Assembly: GCA_027450145.1 (NCBI GenBank)
Contig: DAIDKH010000021.1
Span: forward strand, 1-58,092
Origin: Chthonomonadaceae bacterium
GTDB taxonomy: Bacteria > Armatimonadota > Chthonomonadetes > Chthonomonadales > Chthonomonadaceae
Length of the DNA: 58,092 nucleotides
Reading direction: 5' to 3'
Below, piece after piece: positions 1 to 8,435 of this stretch. The notes beneath the pieces are model-generated. The model saw only the letters and a list, made by a program, of their open reading frames with translations, searched no databases and had not been told where the DNA came from. The position numbers were made by a program, and so were the translations under genes. How positions within the stretch are numbered: position 1 is the first letter of the stretch; the number at the start of each line of letters is the position of its first letter.

Positions 1-1
1 C

Positions 2-466
2 AGCAACTGGTACGCCTACTGCGACAACAACCCGCTTGTGCGCGTTGACCCAACGGGACTAATTCCTTTCTGGAAGGAAATTGTCGAGGGAGCAAAGGAC
101 GTCGCCCGTGATATAAGCATTGATAAGATTAAGGATGGAGTCAATAAAATGTGGCGGAGGATCACGAAGAGTAAAGACGACGTTGAAAAATCCATAGAGA
201 AAGGCGACGACGACATTCGCCAGGACATTGATAATATTCGCCAGGACATTAATGATCTTCGTCAGGAAATCCAACAGCAGTTGTATGAGATGGAGCAACG
301 GATAATAGACTACATCGGAAAGCAGGGGGGGAACGCAACTGGGGGCAGCGGCACGACTGATCCGCCGCCACCGTCCGAACAGGACGGTGTACCAGAAGGT
401 TTTATAGGCCCGAACGGACAGATCATAGGGGGCGACGGAACCGTGGAAATACCAATAGATCTCTGA
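2..466 (+). CDS. RHS repeat-associated core protein, C-terminal end (5' truncated by window)
   Basis: The reading frame is open from base 2. It begins with SNWYAYCDNNPLVRVDPTG, the conserved end of the RHS/YD-repeat core (Y-Y-NNP-DPxG). RHS proteins are large secreted or surface shells whose variable tail after DPxG is often a toxin. The tail here is about 135 residues. It has a charged helical stretch with heptad-like repeats (DDIRQDID, DNIRQDIN, DLRQEIQ) predicted to form a coiled coil, then a Gly/Pro-rich, acidic end (TDPPPPSEQDG). I recognise no nuclease, deaminase or other toxin motif, so the tail may be structural. No immunity gene follows. A perfect 13-bp hairpin lies 14 bases after the stop. 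The family call is secure; the tail function is unknown. Confidence 0.8.
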   Translation, partial: SNWYAYCDNNPLVRVDPTGLIPFWKEIVEGAKDVARDISIDKIKDGVNKMWRRITKSKDDVEKSIEKGDDDIRQDIDNIRQDINDLRQEIQQQLYEMEQRIIDYIGKQGGNATGGSGTTDPPPPSEQDGVPEGFIGPNGQIIGGDGTVEIPIDL

Positions 467-480
467 TAAGTGCTACCAAT

Positions 481-517
481 GACGCGACCGGTCACTAATG
501 TTGCGACCGGTCGCGTC
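481..517 (+). terminator. Perfect 13-bp hairpin after the RHS gene
   Basis: The arms gacgcgaccggtc (481-493) and gaccggtcgcgtc (505-517) are exact inverted repeats with an 11-base loop. The hairpin starts 14 bases after the RHS stop. No T-run follows, so it may act as an mRNA 3' end, a weak terminator or a repeat element. Confidence 0.5.
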
Positions 518-746
518 AACTATTCTAGTGAATGGCGGTGGCACCTTCACCCGCGGGGTAACGTCCATCGTTCAACCCGGCGGTTCGGTTGTAAACTACG
601 CGTACAACGGTGATGACCAGCGCGTGGGTCAAGGTGGCGGCGGCGCGCTTACCGGTGAGCTGTACGCGGGGGCTTCGGCAGGCAGCACCGGCGACGCCTT
701 TTCAGTTTTCGGGCGCCAGCGACTACGGCCGCCGTGCCGTTCCTAG
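498..746 (+). pseudogene. Small RHS-like remnant
   Basis: An 82-codon frame encodes VQPGGSVVNYAYNGDDQRV (about 562-622), which resembles an RHS/YD repeat (Y-x-Y-[DN]-G-x-x-R-V). Downstream it becomes low-complexity Gly/Ala sequence with no RHS core. Its only ATG lies inside the hairpin loop at 498, and no ribosome-binding site is seen. It reads best as a decayed or displaced fragment of an RHS gene, such as an orphan 3' module left by recombination. The match is short, so confidence is low. Confidence 0.35.
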
Positions 747-1175
747 TTACCGCACATCAATTAGCGTGACCAGTTGTTTGAAGCTCTTTCCTTAAGCCAG
801 TGAGCTGTTTACACGCTGCGTGACCTACTACAGTTGGACGAGTCTTACACGTACACACTCTTCGGGCGGGTTTTTTGTTTGTGGTAGTGCTGAACGGCAG
901 GCACAGATGATACGCCAATCTACAATGTGCGTAAATTGCAATGGTTTTCTAAACCGATTGTTATAATTTTTTGAAAGATTAGCTGCGTGAAAATGATATT
1001 TGCTTGGATTCGATAACGGTTACGATAACACCTCATTGATAAAATGTGATTTGCAGATCATCAGTGCACCAGGAACTGGTTCCATATCAACAAATATACA
1101 CCAGGCTCACTAGCATCGTTCTTTTATGAGGGCGCACTGTTGACTGCAATGAAGCAGTGAACATACGAGGAGGTT
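747..1175. other. Non-coding stretch before the PEP-CTERM-like gene
   Basis: No convincing gene is present. It holds a C/G-rich segment ending in a T6 run (cgggcgggttttttg, about 863-877), the candidate promoter at 936-967, and a direct repeat cgataac at 1011-1017 and 1023-1029 (12-base period) that could bind a regulator. Confidence 0.4.
936..967 (+). promoter_or_regulatory. Candidate extended -10 promoter for the PEP-CTERM-like gene
   Basis: TATAAT at 962-967 is preceded by TGT (959-961), giving an extended -10. TTGCAA at 936-941 is the nearest -35-like hexamer, but the spacer is 20 bases. The leader to the gene would be about 200 bases. Confidence 0.4.
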
Positions 1176-3032
1176 ATGATGACAACTCCATTTTTGCGAG
1201 CACCCATTTTAGCTGTCTTGTTTTCTGTAGCCGCTGCAGTAGGGCCAGCCACCGGACTAGCTGAAGCTCAGACCTCAGCGTGGACAGGTACCTCGGGTGA
1301 TGGCCTGTTTACGACAGCCGGGAATTGGAATCCCTCCACTGTCCCAGGCGCGTCGTCTGATGTGGTGGACACAATTGGCGGCAACATCAATCTTAATGCC
1401 AATGGCAATCCGTTCACCATTGCAAGTCTCTCTACAGGCACCACGGATACCGTGAACACCACCAACGGCTCATTTAACGTCATTAACGGCGCGCAGCTTA
1501 ATGTGGCAGGAGACATTTCTGTCCTCAGTAGTGATCAATTGACCGTAGTCGGCGGCAGCAACGCATTCCCGCCTGTTGGGAGCGAACTGATTCAACAGGG
1601 AGGAACTCTAACGGTCGGCTCGCTTGCGGGCGACAATGCCGCATTGTACGTGGCAAGCAACCGTGGTACAGCAGGCACATTTACCTCCAATGCTTCTACC
1701 GTGAATATTGCAACGTATGGGAGTCAGCTCTACGCCAATAATGCCACAGTAAACCTAGACCCGAGTAACGCGAACAGCGTTCTGAACAACAGCGGCAATC
1801 TGTTTTCCGAAAACATGGCAATCCTTAATGTCGATTCTGGAATTGTTAACAACTCATCAATCGGAACGATAGCGGCGACGAATCAGTACCTGGGCTACGG
1901 GACTTTCATAAATGGCAACACCTTGAACAACGCAGGAACAATGTACAGCGATGGAGGTACTTCGAATCTCCCAACAATTCTCTCGATCTACGACAAAACG
2001 GTCAACAACACCGGATTCATTTTCGCTGGAGATGTGGGCGGGCCTGTGATAAATGATGCCACGGTAAATATTGGTACTACAAATTTCAACAACGTTCAGG
2101 ATACAAATACCGGTGCTATTGGCTTGGTTTCAGCTCAATTTGGCTCGCAGTTAAATCTTACTACTACGAACCTTACCAACAATGCCGGCATTGATTCGAG
2201 CAACGACTCCAAGGGCGTCTATTATGGCACGACTGTAAACCTAAACGTCTCGGGAAGTCTCCAGAATGGAGCAGCGGGTTCGATCGATACTTCCTATGGC
2301 GGGCAGCTAACCATCGATGGCGGTGGAACTGGTACCCTAAACAACGCTGGCGATATGGTCGCTGCCAACTTCGGAGCAATGCACAGCGCCACTATTACGG
2401 TTGAAAACCTTTCAAGTCCTGTGGTTAATACCGGCTCGTTGGAGGCACTTACGGGAGGTGATATCCAGATAAACGGTGACCTTACCCAGTCCTCGGGCCT
2501 CACCAAGGTGGACGGACAGATGGAAGTAACGGGTACCTTCCGGCTTGAGGGCGGTGTACTAAACGGGACAAATGGAACACTTACAGCGAATGTTGTTCAA
2601 ACGGGTGGAGTTTGGAACCCTGGCGAGGATCCGTCTTCTTTCAACCTGGTTGGTAGCTATACCCAGAATGTAGGCGGAATACTCCAGATGGACATCGCGA
2701 GCAGTACGAGCTTCGATACACTCAATGTTTCCAATGGGGTCACCCTAAACGGTGGCACTCTCAACCTGGATTTCTTAAGCGGCTATATCCCGACTCCCGG
2801 AACCTCCTGGCACTTTCTAACGGCCGGATCAGGAACGATGGGGAACTTTGGCAGCGTTACAAGCAATCTGACAGGCAAAAGTTTTCTGTTTGATCCCGCT
2901 ACAGGCATGGTATCTCTAGGTGGTGCGCCTCCTGTCCCCGAGACTGGCACCGCAACTGGCCTGATTACACTTGTTGGCGCTTCATTGCTGGGTATGTTAC
3001 CGAGTCGGCGGCGAACTAAGGTCACAGGGTGA
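1176..3032 (+). CDS. Secreted beta-helix-like protein with PEP-CTERM-like C-terminal sorting tail
   Basis: About 618 residues. The N-terminus has a signal peptide with a long Ala/Val-rich core ending near GLAEAQT. The body is rich in Asn, Gly, Thr and Ser with repeated short units (N-N-[AS]-G, VNNTG, TLNNAG). This is typical of right-handed beta-helix or autotransporter-associated strand proteins, beginning with a SAWTGTSGDGLF / AGNWNPSTVP segment common in such proteins. The C-terminus has VPETG, a hydrophobic helix (LITLVGASLLGML) and PSRRR. That is the layout of a PEP-CTERM or related exosortase substrate (P-E motif, membrane helix, basic end). No exosortase is in the window. GAGGAGG at 1167-1173 sits 2 bases from the first ATG and 5 from the second (1179), so 1179 is the likelier start. 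The ligand or surface role is unknown. Confidence 0.75.
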   Translation: MMTTPFLRAPILAVLFSVAAAVGPATGLAEAQTSAWTGTSGDGLFTTAGNWNPSTVPGASSDVVDTIGGNINLNANGNPFTIASLSTGTTDTVNTTNGSFNVINGAQLNVAGDISVLSSDQLTVVGGSNAFPPVGSELIQQGGTLTVGSLAGDNAALYVASNRGTAGTFTSNASTVNIATYGSQLYANNATVNLDPSNANSVLNNSGNLFSENMAILNVDSGIVNNSSIGTIAATNQYLGYGTFINGNTLNNAGTMYSDGGTSNLPTILSIYDKTVNNTGFIFAGDVGGPVINDATVNIGTTNFNNVQDTNTGAIGLVSAQFGSQLNLTTTNLTNNAGIDSSNDSKGVYYGTTVNLNVSGSLQNGAAGSIDTSYGGQLTIDGGGTGTLNNAGDMVAANFGAMHSATITVENLSSPVVNTGSLEALTGGDIQINGDLTQSSGLTKVDGQMEVTGTFRLEGGVLNGTNGTLTANVVQTGGVWNPGEDPSSFNLVGSYTQNVGGILQMDIASSTSFDTLNVSNGVTLNGGTLNLDFLSGYIPTPGTSWHFLTAGSGTMGNFGSVTSNLTGKSFLFDPATGMVSLGGAPPVPETGTATGLITLVGASLLGMLPSRRRTKVTG

Positions 3033-3126
3033 AAGCGATTTGAGAGTGTTTGATCAGCAATTATAACGGCCCCACAAAAAACCTTACTCAAAGGTGAACA
3101 GGATTTCCTGGTCACCATTCCGAGAC

Positions 3127-3160
3127 GCGGCACGGCGATACCGGAAGATCGCCGCGCCGC
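3127..3160 (+). terminator. GC-rich hairpin between convergent genes
   Basis: The arms gcggcacggcgat (3127-3139) and atcgccgcgccgc (3148-3160) pair with one mismatch over 13 bases. The sequence after it (tcgtcatttt) is only mildly T-rich. It sits between the stop at 3032 and the convergent ispDF stop at 3211, so it may serve both strands. Confidence 0.55.
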
Positions 3161-3210
3161 TCGTCATTTTAAGTAGACGCAATGATTATAGACAGTGTTA
3201 GGTATCTGTC

Positions 3211-4482
3211 CTACCGTGAGATGAGTGCAACCGCAGAAGCCTCAATACCCTCGCGCCTGCCTACAAATCCCAGCTGCTCGGAGGTCGTTGCCTTCACACT
3301 TACCTGGGAGGGTTCGATGTTTAGACAGTCGGCGATCGCCGCTTGAATTGCGCTTCTGTGGGGGAGTACACGTGGAGCTTCGGCGATAACTGTGGCGTCT
3401 ATGTTACTAACTGTCCAATTATCCGCTGCTAGTCTTCTGCCTACCTCTTCGAGAAGCTTGAGACTTGAGATGTTTTTATAAGCGTTATCTGTGTTGGGGA
3501 ATAACATGCCAATATCCCCTATAGAGGCAGCGCCCAACAGTGCATCACACACCGCGTGCAACAGCACGTCAGCATCCGAATGTCCGGCTAATCCTCGATC
3601 ATGCTCAATCTGTACACCACCTAGCCATAGTTTGCGGCCCTCCTCTGGTGCTGCAAAGGCATGGACATCATAGCCGAAACCTGTACGAAAGGTGGGGTTA
3701 GGGCTGTTCGCCCGCAGAAGCATCTCTGCCATTGCAACGTCCTCCTGCCGGGTTATCTTCACATTGAACGGGTCACCCTTTACCACGGTAACCGGGATCT
3801 GGGCGGCCTCGAGAAGCGAGGCCTCGTCAGTGGGCTCCATAGTGCCAAAGGGAAACTTGCGATAGGCATCAAGCAGAAGCTCTCGTCGAGCACCTTGCGG
3901 TGTTTGAACGGTAGTAAGATTGTTCGCTGTTCCCTCGGCCATGGCCATTGTTCGTTCCACGGTGCATATCACGGTTCCGGTGTTATCCACTCGTTTAACT
4001 GTATCGGAAACAGCAGTTCCTGGTACGGCGGCGCCATGCTCCGTTGCGCCTTTCAGCACATTGTCAATCACCTGCTTACTCACCAGTGGACGGGCGGCAT
4101 CGTGAACCAATACGATTTCAACATCCTCTGGAAGTGCTTTAAGGCCCAACAACACAGAGTCACACCTTGTATCACCGCCTGCAACTACATTTATCACCTT
4201 GTTGAAAGGCTTCATTGTAGCAGTTACAGCCTCAACCTCGCCAGGAGAGGCAGCGATAACGATAACGGTGACCTCGGGATGCGAATTAAAGGCTGCCACC
4301 GATCTGTAAAGGAGTGACAGCCCATCTAATTCGGTCCATATTTTGTTGAAACCAGCGTTAAATCTTTTTGCCTGCCCTGCCGCGGGAATAATCACCCCTA
4401 CGCGCTGCTGATGCAGGTTGTCCATCAAAGCGCGGTTGCTGGTTTCGCGCGGATCCGTTGTCACTACCGTAGGCCTCCTCAT
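3211..4482 (-). CDS. ispDF: Bifunctional IspD/IspF: MEP cytidylyltransferase + MECDP synthase
   Basis: This enzyme carries out steps 3 and 5 of the non-mevalonate (MEP) isoprenoid pathway. IspD forms CDP-methylerythritol from MEP and CTP, and IspF cyclises the later phospho-intermediate to MECDP with CMP release. Residues about 28-260 are IspD (GVIIPAAGQAKRF nucleotide-binding loop, LVHDAARPLV). Residues about 267-423 are IspF, with the metal-binding GYDVHAF, HSDADVLLHA and DIGMLFP motifs and KATTSEQLGF near the end. The 423-residue length fits a fused enzyme. The frame overlaps the end of the upstream PIN/TRAM gene by 125 bases from the ATG at 4482. An AGGAGG just inside that ATG sits 9 bases before an in-frame GTG at 4464. 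The ATG at 4425 also gives a normal IspD N-terminus. The exact start is therefore uncertain, but the function is secure. Confidence 0.95.
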   Translation of the reverse strand: MRRPTVVTTDPRETSNRALMDNLHQQRVGVIIPAAGQAKRFNAGFNKIWTELDGLSLLYRSVAAFNSHPEVTVIVIAASPGEVEAVTATMKPFNKVINVVAGGDTRCDSVLLGLKALPEDVEIVLVHDAARPLVSKQVIDNVLKGATEHGAAVPGTAVSDTVKRVDNTGTVICTVERTMAMAEGTANNLTTVQTPQGARRELLLDAYRKFPFGTMEPTDEASLLEAAQIPVTVVKGDPFNVKITRQEDVAMAEMLLRANSPNPTFRTGFGYDVHAFAAPEEGRKLWLGGVQIEHDRGLAGHSDADVLLHAVCDALLGAASIGDIGMLFPNTDNAYKNISSLKLLEEVGRRLAADNWTVSNIDATVIAEAPRVLPHRSAIQAAIADCLNIEPSQVSVKATTSEQLGFVGRREGIEASAVALISR

Positions 4483-5650
4483 CTGTGCTCGATCGGGCGA
4501 AAATCATCTTACCCTGTGCTGTCTGCAAGACACTGGTTACCACAACGCGCTGCGTAGTATTCATAAACCGCGCGCCGTCTTCCACAACAATCATGGTGCC
4601 GTCATCCAGGTACGCAACACCCTGTTCGGGATCTTTTCCTTCGCGCACAATGCCCACCATCATTGTTTCGCCAGGCAGTACAACCGGTTTTAGCGCATTT
4701 GCAAGCTCGTTTACATTAAGCACCTGCACACCTTGCAGGGCAGCAACCTTGTTTAGATTGAAGTCGTTCGTAACAATTATGCCATCTAAAGCTCGAGCGA
4801 GTTTCACAAGCTTGGTGTCTACCTCATCATTCACGGCACTCTTGTCCAGTGATTTATCCCAGGTACGCACTACGAGCGGTAGTTCCTTCTGCATGGTGTT
4901 GAGGATGTCGAGACCGCGTCGCCCTCTTGCTCGCTTAAGACCGTCGGCCGAATCGGCAATGTGCTGCAACTCCTCAAGCACAAAGCCCGGAATGTAGAGG
5001 GTTCCCTCCAGAAATCCCGTCCTGCACACGTCGGCTATGCGCCCGTCTATGATGACATTTGTGTCCAATATCTTGCAGTTTAGAGTGGGATTCTCTTCAA
5101 CTTCCTCGGTTTTAACCGGACCCCAAATCGGTATCTCGTTCTTCATTCCCAGCGTTGCTCTAACACCCAGGTAAATGAAGGCTACACTCAACAAGATGCT
5201 GAGAGTGATGCCGGGCCAGCCCGCCCGCGAGAGGAAGACGATGAACACAAGAGAGATTAGCGCGCCAATAATCGTACCAAGAATGACGGCTATCTTGTCG
5301 CGCGATGACATCTGGTCGAGTGCATTCCCTGCCTCTACCAGTTTTTGCGCGGAAACCTGTCCAATAATGCTGCCTAGAAGCAGGCCAATAACGCAGAACG
5401 CAAGCACCAGGTAGTACATGTATGCTGGTAGTGCGTGCTGCATATCCTTAAACGGAGTAAGGAAAACAGGTACGGATTTAGAAGTTATAAAGTACTCTCG
5501 AAGCGCCAAACCCAGAAACAGACCAATTAGACCCATGCCCAAGGTAACTATAATGCTGAAGACAGGCTTAAATCCCCGTTGAAAGAATCGCATAATAATC
5601 AAAACACTCCAGATTTTTCTATCACGAAGGCCCATCTTGGGTCGCAACAA
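4358..5650 (-). CDS. Membrane-anchored PIN/TRAM domain protein (YacL-like)
   Basis: About 411-430 residues. The N-terminal ~160 residues hold four hydrophobic segments. A PIN nuclease domain follows, with its acidic motif LDTNVIIDGRIADV, a central Glu in VLEELQHIADS, and IVTNDFNLNKVA near its end. A TRAM-like RNA-binding domain comes next (ETMMVGIVREGKDPEQGVAYLDDGTMIVVED), then a basic, disordered tail. YacL-family proteins of this layout are thought to be membrane-tethered ribonucleases and often sit next to ispD/ispF, as here. The ATG at 5593 (MRFFQRGF) lies just before the first membrane helix and has GGAG about 14 bases upstream. The longer start at 5650 lacks an obvious ribosome-binding site. 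The 3' end overlaps ispDF, implying co-transcription and coupled translation. The RNA substrate is unknown. Confidence 0.88.
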   Translation of the reverse strand: MLRPKMGLRDRKIWSVLIIMRFFQRGFKPVFSIIVTLGMGLIGLFLGLALREYFITSKSVPVFLTPFKDMQHALPAYMYYLVLAFCVIGLLLGSIIGQVSAQKLVEAGNALDQMSSRDKIAVILGTIIGALISLVFIVFLSRAGWPGITLSILLSVAFIYLGVRATLGMKNEIPIWGPVKTEEVEENPTLNCKILDTNVIIDGRIADVCRTGFLEGTLYIPGFVLEELQHIADSADGLKRARGRRGLDILNTMQKELPLVVRTWDKSLDKSAVNDEVDTKLVKLARALDGIIVTNDFNLNKVAALQGVQVLNVNELANALKPVVLPGETMMVGIVREGKDPEQGVAYLDDGTMIVVEDGARFMNTTQRVVVTSVLQTAQGKMIFARSSTDEEAYGSDNGSARNQQPRFDGQPASAARRGDYSRGRAGKKI

Positions 5651-5917
5651 CGTTTTAGACGTGGTTTCTTACGCGTCGTTGCAGGGAATTAGCGAAGAGC
5701 AGGAAACTTCTTTTTGCAAGGACCCTCATCCCTCTATACCGTCTAAGTATACCCCGCCGGTTCACGGCGCCCCAGGAAAACTACCGGTGCGGGTAAACAC
5801 CAGCTGCGGTTTATTGAGTGGATGAAAATCCCTGTGGTCAAAGCGGGGCACGTGATGCAATTCATGCAGTGGGTATATCCATCTAGCGGGCTTAAGAAAG
5901 TCAAAATTTAGAACAAA
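5651..5917. other. Intergenic region, nothing recognised
   Basis: This lies upstream of the PIN/TRAM gene and beyond the xylA hairpin. It contains no gene I can support. It presumably holds the promoter of the PIN/TRAM-ispDF pair, but I cannot point to convincing -35/-10 boxes. Confidence 0.3.
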
Positions 5918-5951
5918 CCCCCTGGCTCCTATTTGATTAGGAGCCAGGGGG
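5918..5951 (-). terminator. 14-bp perfect hairpin downstream of xylA
   Basis: ccccctggctccta (5918-5931) and taggagccaggggg (5938-5951) pair perfectly around a 6-base loop, 41 bases beyond the xylA stop. In the xylA direction only TTTG follows, so the U-tract is poor. Confidence 0.65.
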
Positions 5952-5992
5952 CAATATTGGCTGGCCTTTTTTGAGGGTTGTCGGAAAACGGT

Positions 5993-7159
5993 TCAGCGGG
6001 TTCCCAGCAACAGGTCAATTGTCAGTTGGTCAAGCCGCTCATAGCTGTACCCCCTTCGACCGAGCTGTTCGCGGTTGAAATCGGCCGATGCGATACGTTG
6101 TTGGCTCGCAGCGGAATACTTGGCGACTGCCTCAGTGTAGCCCTCTGCATCGGAGTGAACGTCCTTTAGAATCGCCTGTATTTCGGCATCTTCATTGAAC
6201 TGCCGCGCTTTCTCCTTCAAGATAAGGTAGGTGCGCATACAGCCCCTTGCAAAATCCCATACGCCTTCCTCGTCTTCGGTGCGGTAAGCATGGGCGTCAA
6301 AGTGCCTGCTGCCTGTGTAACCGCTGTCTTCCAGCAGCTTCACGAGGAAGAAGTTTGCTTTAATATCTTCAGCACCAAAGCGATAGTCCTGGTCGTATCG
6401 GCCAGGTTTCTGACCGTTCAGGTCGATGTGGAATAGCTTACCGGCATCCAGCGCCTGAGCGACCGCATGCACGAAGTTAAGGCCAGACATCGTCTCGTGA
6501 GCGTATTCAGGATTCACGCCGAATTTCTCGGGCTTGTCGAGAGTGGAAATAAAACCAATGGCGCTGCCAACAGTGGGCAAATAGATATCACCGCGGGGTT
6601 CGTTGGGTTTGGGCTCCAGCGCAAACTTGAAATTGTAGCCCTTTACGGCGTCGTACTCCGCAAGGTAGTTTAGGCATTCGCGGTAGCGCTTGATGCCGTC
6701 ACGTGCATCCTTGCTTGCATCAGTCTCTACACCTTCGCGTCCACCCCAAAATACATACACTTTTGCGCCAAGCTCTGCGCCTAAATCCATAGCGCTCATG
6801 GTCTTTTGCAGCGCATAGGCGCGCACCTTGGGATCGCTGCTGGTGAATGCGCCATCCTTAAAAGCCGGATCGTAGAACAGGTTCGTAGTCGCCATTGGAA
6901 CGACCACACCACTATCCGCCAGCGCCTTCTTAAAATCGTTTACGATGCGATCACGCTCGGCGGGAGTGGCGTCTATGGGTACAAGGTCGTTATCGTGAAG
7001 GTTAACACCGTAGGCTCCCAACTCGCCCAGTTTGGTAACAATACGTGTAGGCGCTATGGTATCGCGTACCGAGGTGCCGAACGGGTCGCGGCCAATGTTG
7101 CCAACGGTCCACAGTCCGAAGGTAAACAGGTCGCTCTTTTTGGGTTGATACTGGCTCAT
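5993..7159 (-). CDS. xylA: Xylose isomerase (class I, Streptomyces type)
   Basis: The cytoplasmic metalloenzyme interconverting D-xylose and D-xylulose (and D-glucose and D-fructose). At 388 residues it matches the shorter class I enzymes. Visible active-site motifs are [11 protein letters not shown] (His/Asp), [21 protein letters not shown] (metal Glu), [14 protein letters not shown] (Glu and His), FHIDLNGQ (metal Asp) and HFDAHAYR (metal Asp). The start at 7159 is preferred because GGAG lies about 11 bases upstream. A start five codons earlier (7174) would place that ribosome-binding site inside the gene. It is not in an operon with xylulokinase or transporters. A YceI gene lies upstream in the same direction. 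A ROK-family regulator, a class that includes xylose repressors, lies 14 kb away; a link is only speculative. Confidence 0.95.
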   Translation of the reverse strand: MSQYQPKKSDLFTFGLWTVGNIGRDPFGTSVRDTIAPTRIVTKLGELGAYGVNLHDNDLVPIDATPAERDRIVNDFKKALADSGVVVPMATTNLFYDPAFKDGAFTSSDPKVRAYALQKTMSAMDLGAELGAKVYVFWGGREGVETDASKDARDGIKRYRECLNYLAEYDAVKGYNFKFALEPKPNEPRGDIYLPTVGSAIGFISTLDKPEKFGVNPEYAHETMSGLNFVHAVAQALDAGKLFHIDLNGQKPGRYDQDYRFGAEDIKANFFLVKLLEDSGYTGSRHFDAHAYRTEDEEGVWDFARGCMRTYLILKEKARQFNEDAEIQAILKDVHSDAEGYTEAVAKYSAASQQRIASADFNREQLGRRGYSYERLDQLTIDLLLGTR

Positions 7160-7460
7160 TAAACAGGTCTCCATTGGCAGCTAATTTAAGGCATTTCTCG
7201 CCACTGTGCTAAATATACACCAAACACCACCGTAATTCCTGCCCGGCAAACCGCTTTAGGAGATAATTTTTACGTTTCGTTAGAAAATAAGACCAACGGA
7301 AATTGAATGGATGCACGAAAAACACCCTGGCATCAATTGCATAATGGTTACACTGTGTTTTAATGCAGTTGTATCGGCTAGAGAGGTAGAGCGAAGGGCC
7401 GTGATGGGAACATGGAGTCCTGTGAGCCTGTCTTGAGGTCAATTACCATTTGCATGTATG
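7160..7460. other. Intergenic region upstream of xylA
   Basis: No supported gene. A 77-codon minus-strand frame (7209-7442) has no ribosome-binding site, no recognisable domain and a Cys/His/Arg-rich random-looking composition. The region is expected to hold the xylA promoter; no clear hexamer pair was identified. Confidence 0.3.
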
Positions 7461-7489
7461 CCAGAGAGCGGGCGCTCTACGCTCTCTGG
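7461..7489 (-). terminator. 9-bp hairpin after the YceI gene
   Basis: ccagagagc (7461-7469) and gctctctgg (7481-7489) pair perfectly around an 11-base loop, 19 bases past the YceI stop on the minus strand. No U-tract follows. Confidence 0.5.
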
Positions 7490-7508
7490 ACACGTAGCTC
7501 GTTGGGGC

Positions 7509-8060
7509 CTACTCGGCTTTGCGTATAAGCTGCAGGTCTAAGGTAAGTTCTACGTCATCACCCAATACCAGGCCGCCGTTCTCTAGCGTGCTGTTAAAGT
7601 GAACGCCAAAGTCTGAACGCTTTATCTGCCCGGTGGCCGTTGCTCCAACCCGCAGATTACCCCACGGATCCTTTACCTCACTGCTGGTTTCGTGAACGGT
7701 TAGTTGCACTCGCTTCGTTACCCCGTGGAATGTTAAGTCACCCTCCACGATTATGTTGTCGTTAAGTCCCATGCGAGCTGAAGAGGAAGTAAAGTTGATC
7801 ACCGGGTATTTTGTGGTATCCAGTATATCAGGGCTCTTTACGTGCTCGTCCCGCTGGGCATGGCCGGTAGTAATCGAGTCTGCATTGATCACCGCGGTGA
7901 CCTGCGTCTGTGTCGGCTCGGCTTCATTCCAGTTGACGGTGCCGTTCACCTCGCTGAACTCTCCGCGAGACCACGCAATCATAAAGTGCCGTATTGCAAA
8001 CCGTACAGAGCTTGCTACCGGGTCAATGGTATACGTTAGGCTGGTGGATGATGCTGTCAT
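7509..8060 (-). CDS. YceI-like family protein (lipocalin-fold isoprenoid-binding)
   Basis: 183 residues, full length for the family. It begins YTIDPVASSVRFAIRHFMI, the typical first strand of YceI proteins. It continues with SGEF-like WSRGEFSEVNGTV, a conserved DEHVKSPDILDTTKYP segment, GDLTFHGVTKRV and SDFGVHFN. YceI proteins form an eight-stranded antiparallel barrel that binds long isoprenoid or fatty amide ligands. Many are periplasmic, but this one shows no signal peptide and is probably cytoplasmic. The start is strongly supported by TCCGGAGGAACAA directly before the ATG. It lies upstream of xylA in the same direction but about 350 bases away, so the two are probably separate transcripts. 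Confidence 0.88.
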   Translation of the reverse strand: MTASSTSLTYTIDPVASSVRFAIRHFMIAWSRGEFSEVNGTVNWNEAEPTQTQVTAVINADSITTGHAQRDEHVKSPDILDTTKYPVINFTSSSARMGLNDNIIVEGDLTFHGVTKRVQLTVHETSSEVKDPWGNLRVGATATGQIKRSDFGVHFNSTLENGGLVLGDDVELTLDLQLIRKAE

Positions 8061-8435
8061 TTGTTCCTCCGGAAATTAAGTCACCGCTTGCAATAGTACA
8101 GGGCAGTGGTATTTCATTTTACGTGAATTATCGTGTGTTTCTCCTCGGGATCACGAGGTAAAACTGCCGAAGATTGAGCATTGTTACGCCTCTAGCCAAT
8201 CACATCCGTTCCCGTATGAGCCGTTCGCTGGCGCTGCTACTAACAGGCCGTTCCCTGCGGTGCAACCGGTAAGCGTTTGTGTTTGGGCTATCACTCCTTT
8301 TGAAGAGTACTTCGTTGCTGATGCGCAATGAACGTTGGCTGTAATATTGCATCATACATTTCGTCCTCAGCACTTTTGAGTGTCATAATAAACTATCGCC
8401 TTCTAATCGCGGCTAATCTGGCAGGAGTTGCCTAG
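8061..8435. other. Divergent intergenic region
   Basis: This separates the minus-strand YceI gene from the plus-strand PhyH gene. Both promoters should lie here. I see no convincing hexamer pair, repeat or RNA element. Confidence 0.3.

Noticed and set aside
1011-1029. cgataac direct repeat as a LacI-type operator
   Set aside because: It is a direct, not inverted, repeat and no LacI-family gene is nearby; noted only as a possible site.
3661-4317. 218-codon plus-strand frame inside ispDF
   Set aside because: It lies antisense to conserved IspD motifs and shows no domain of its own.
7209-7442. 77-codon minus-strand frame upstream of xylA
   Set aside because: No ribosome-binding site, no domain, composition unlike real genes.
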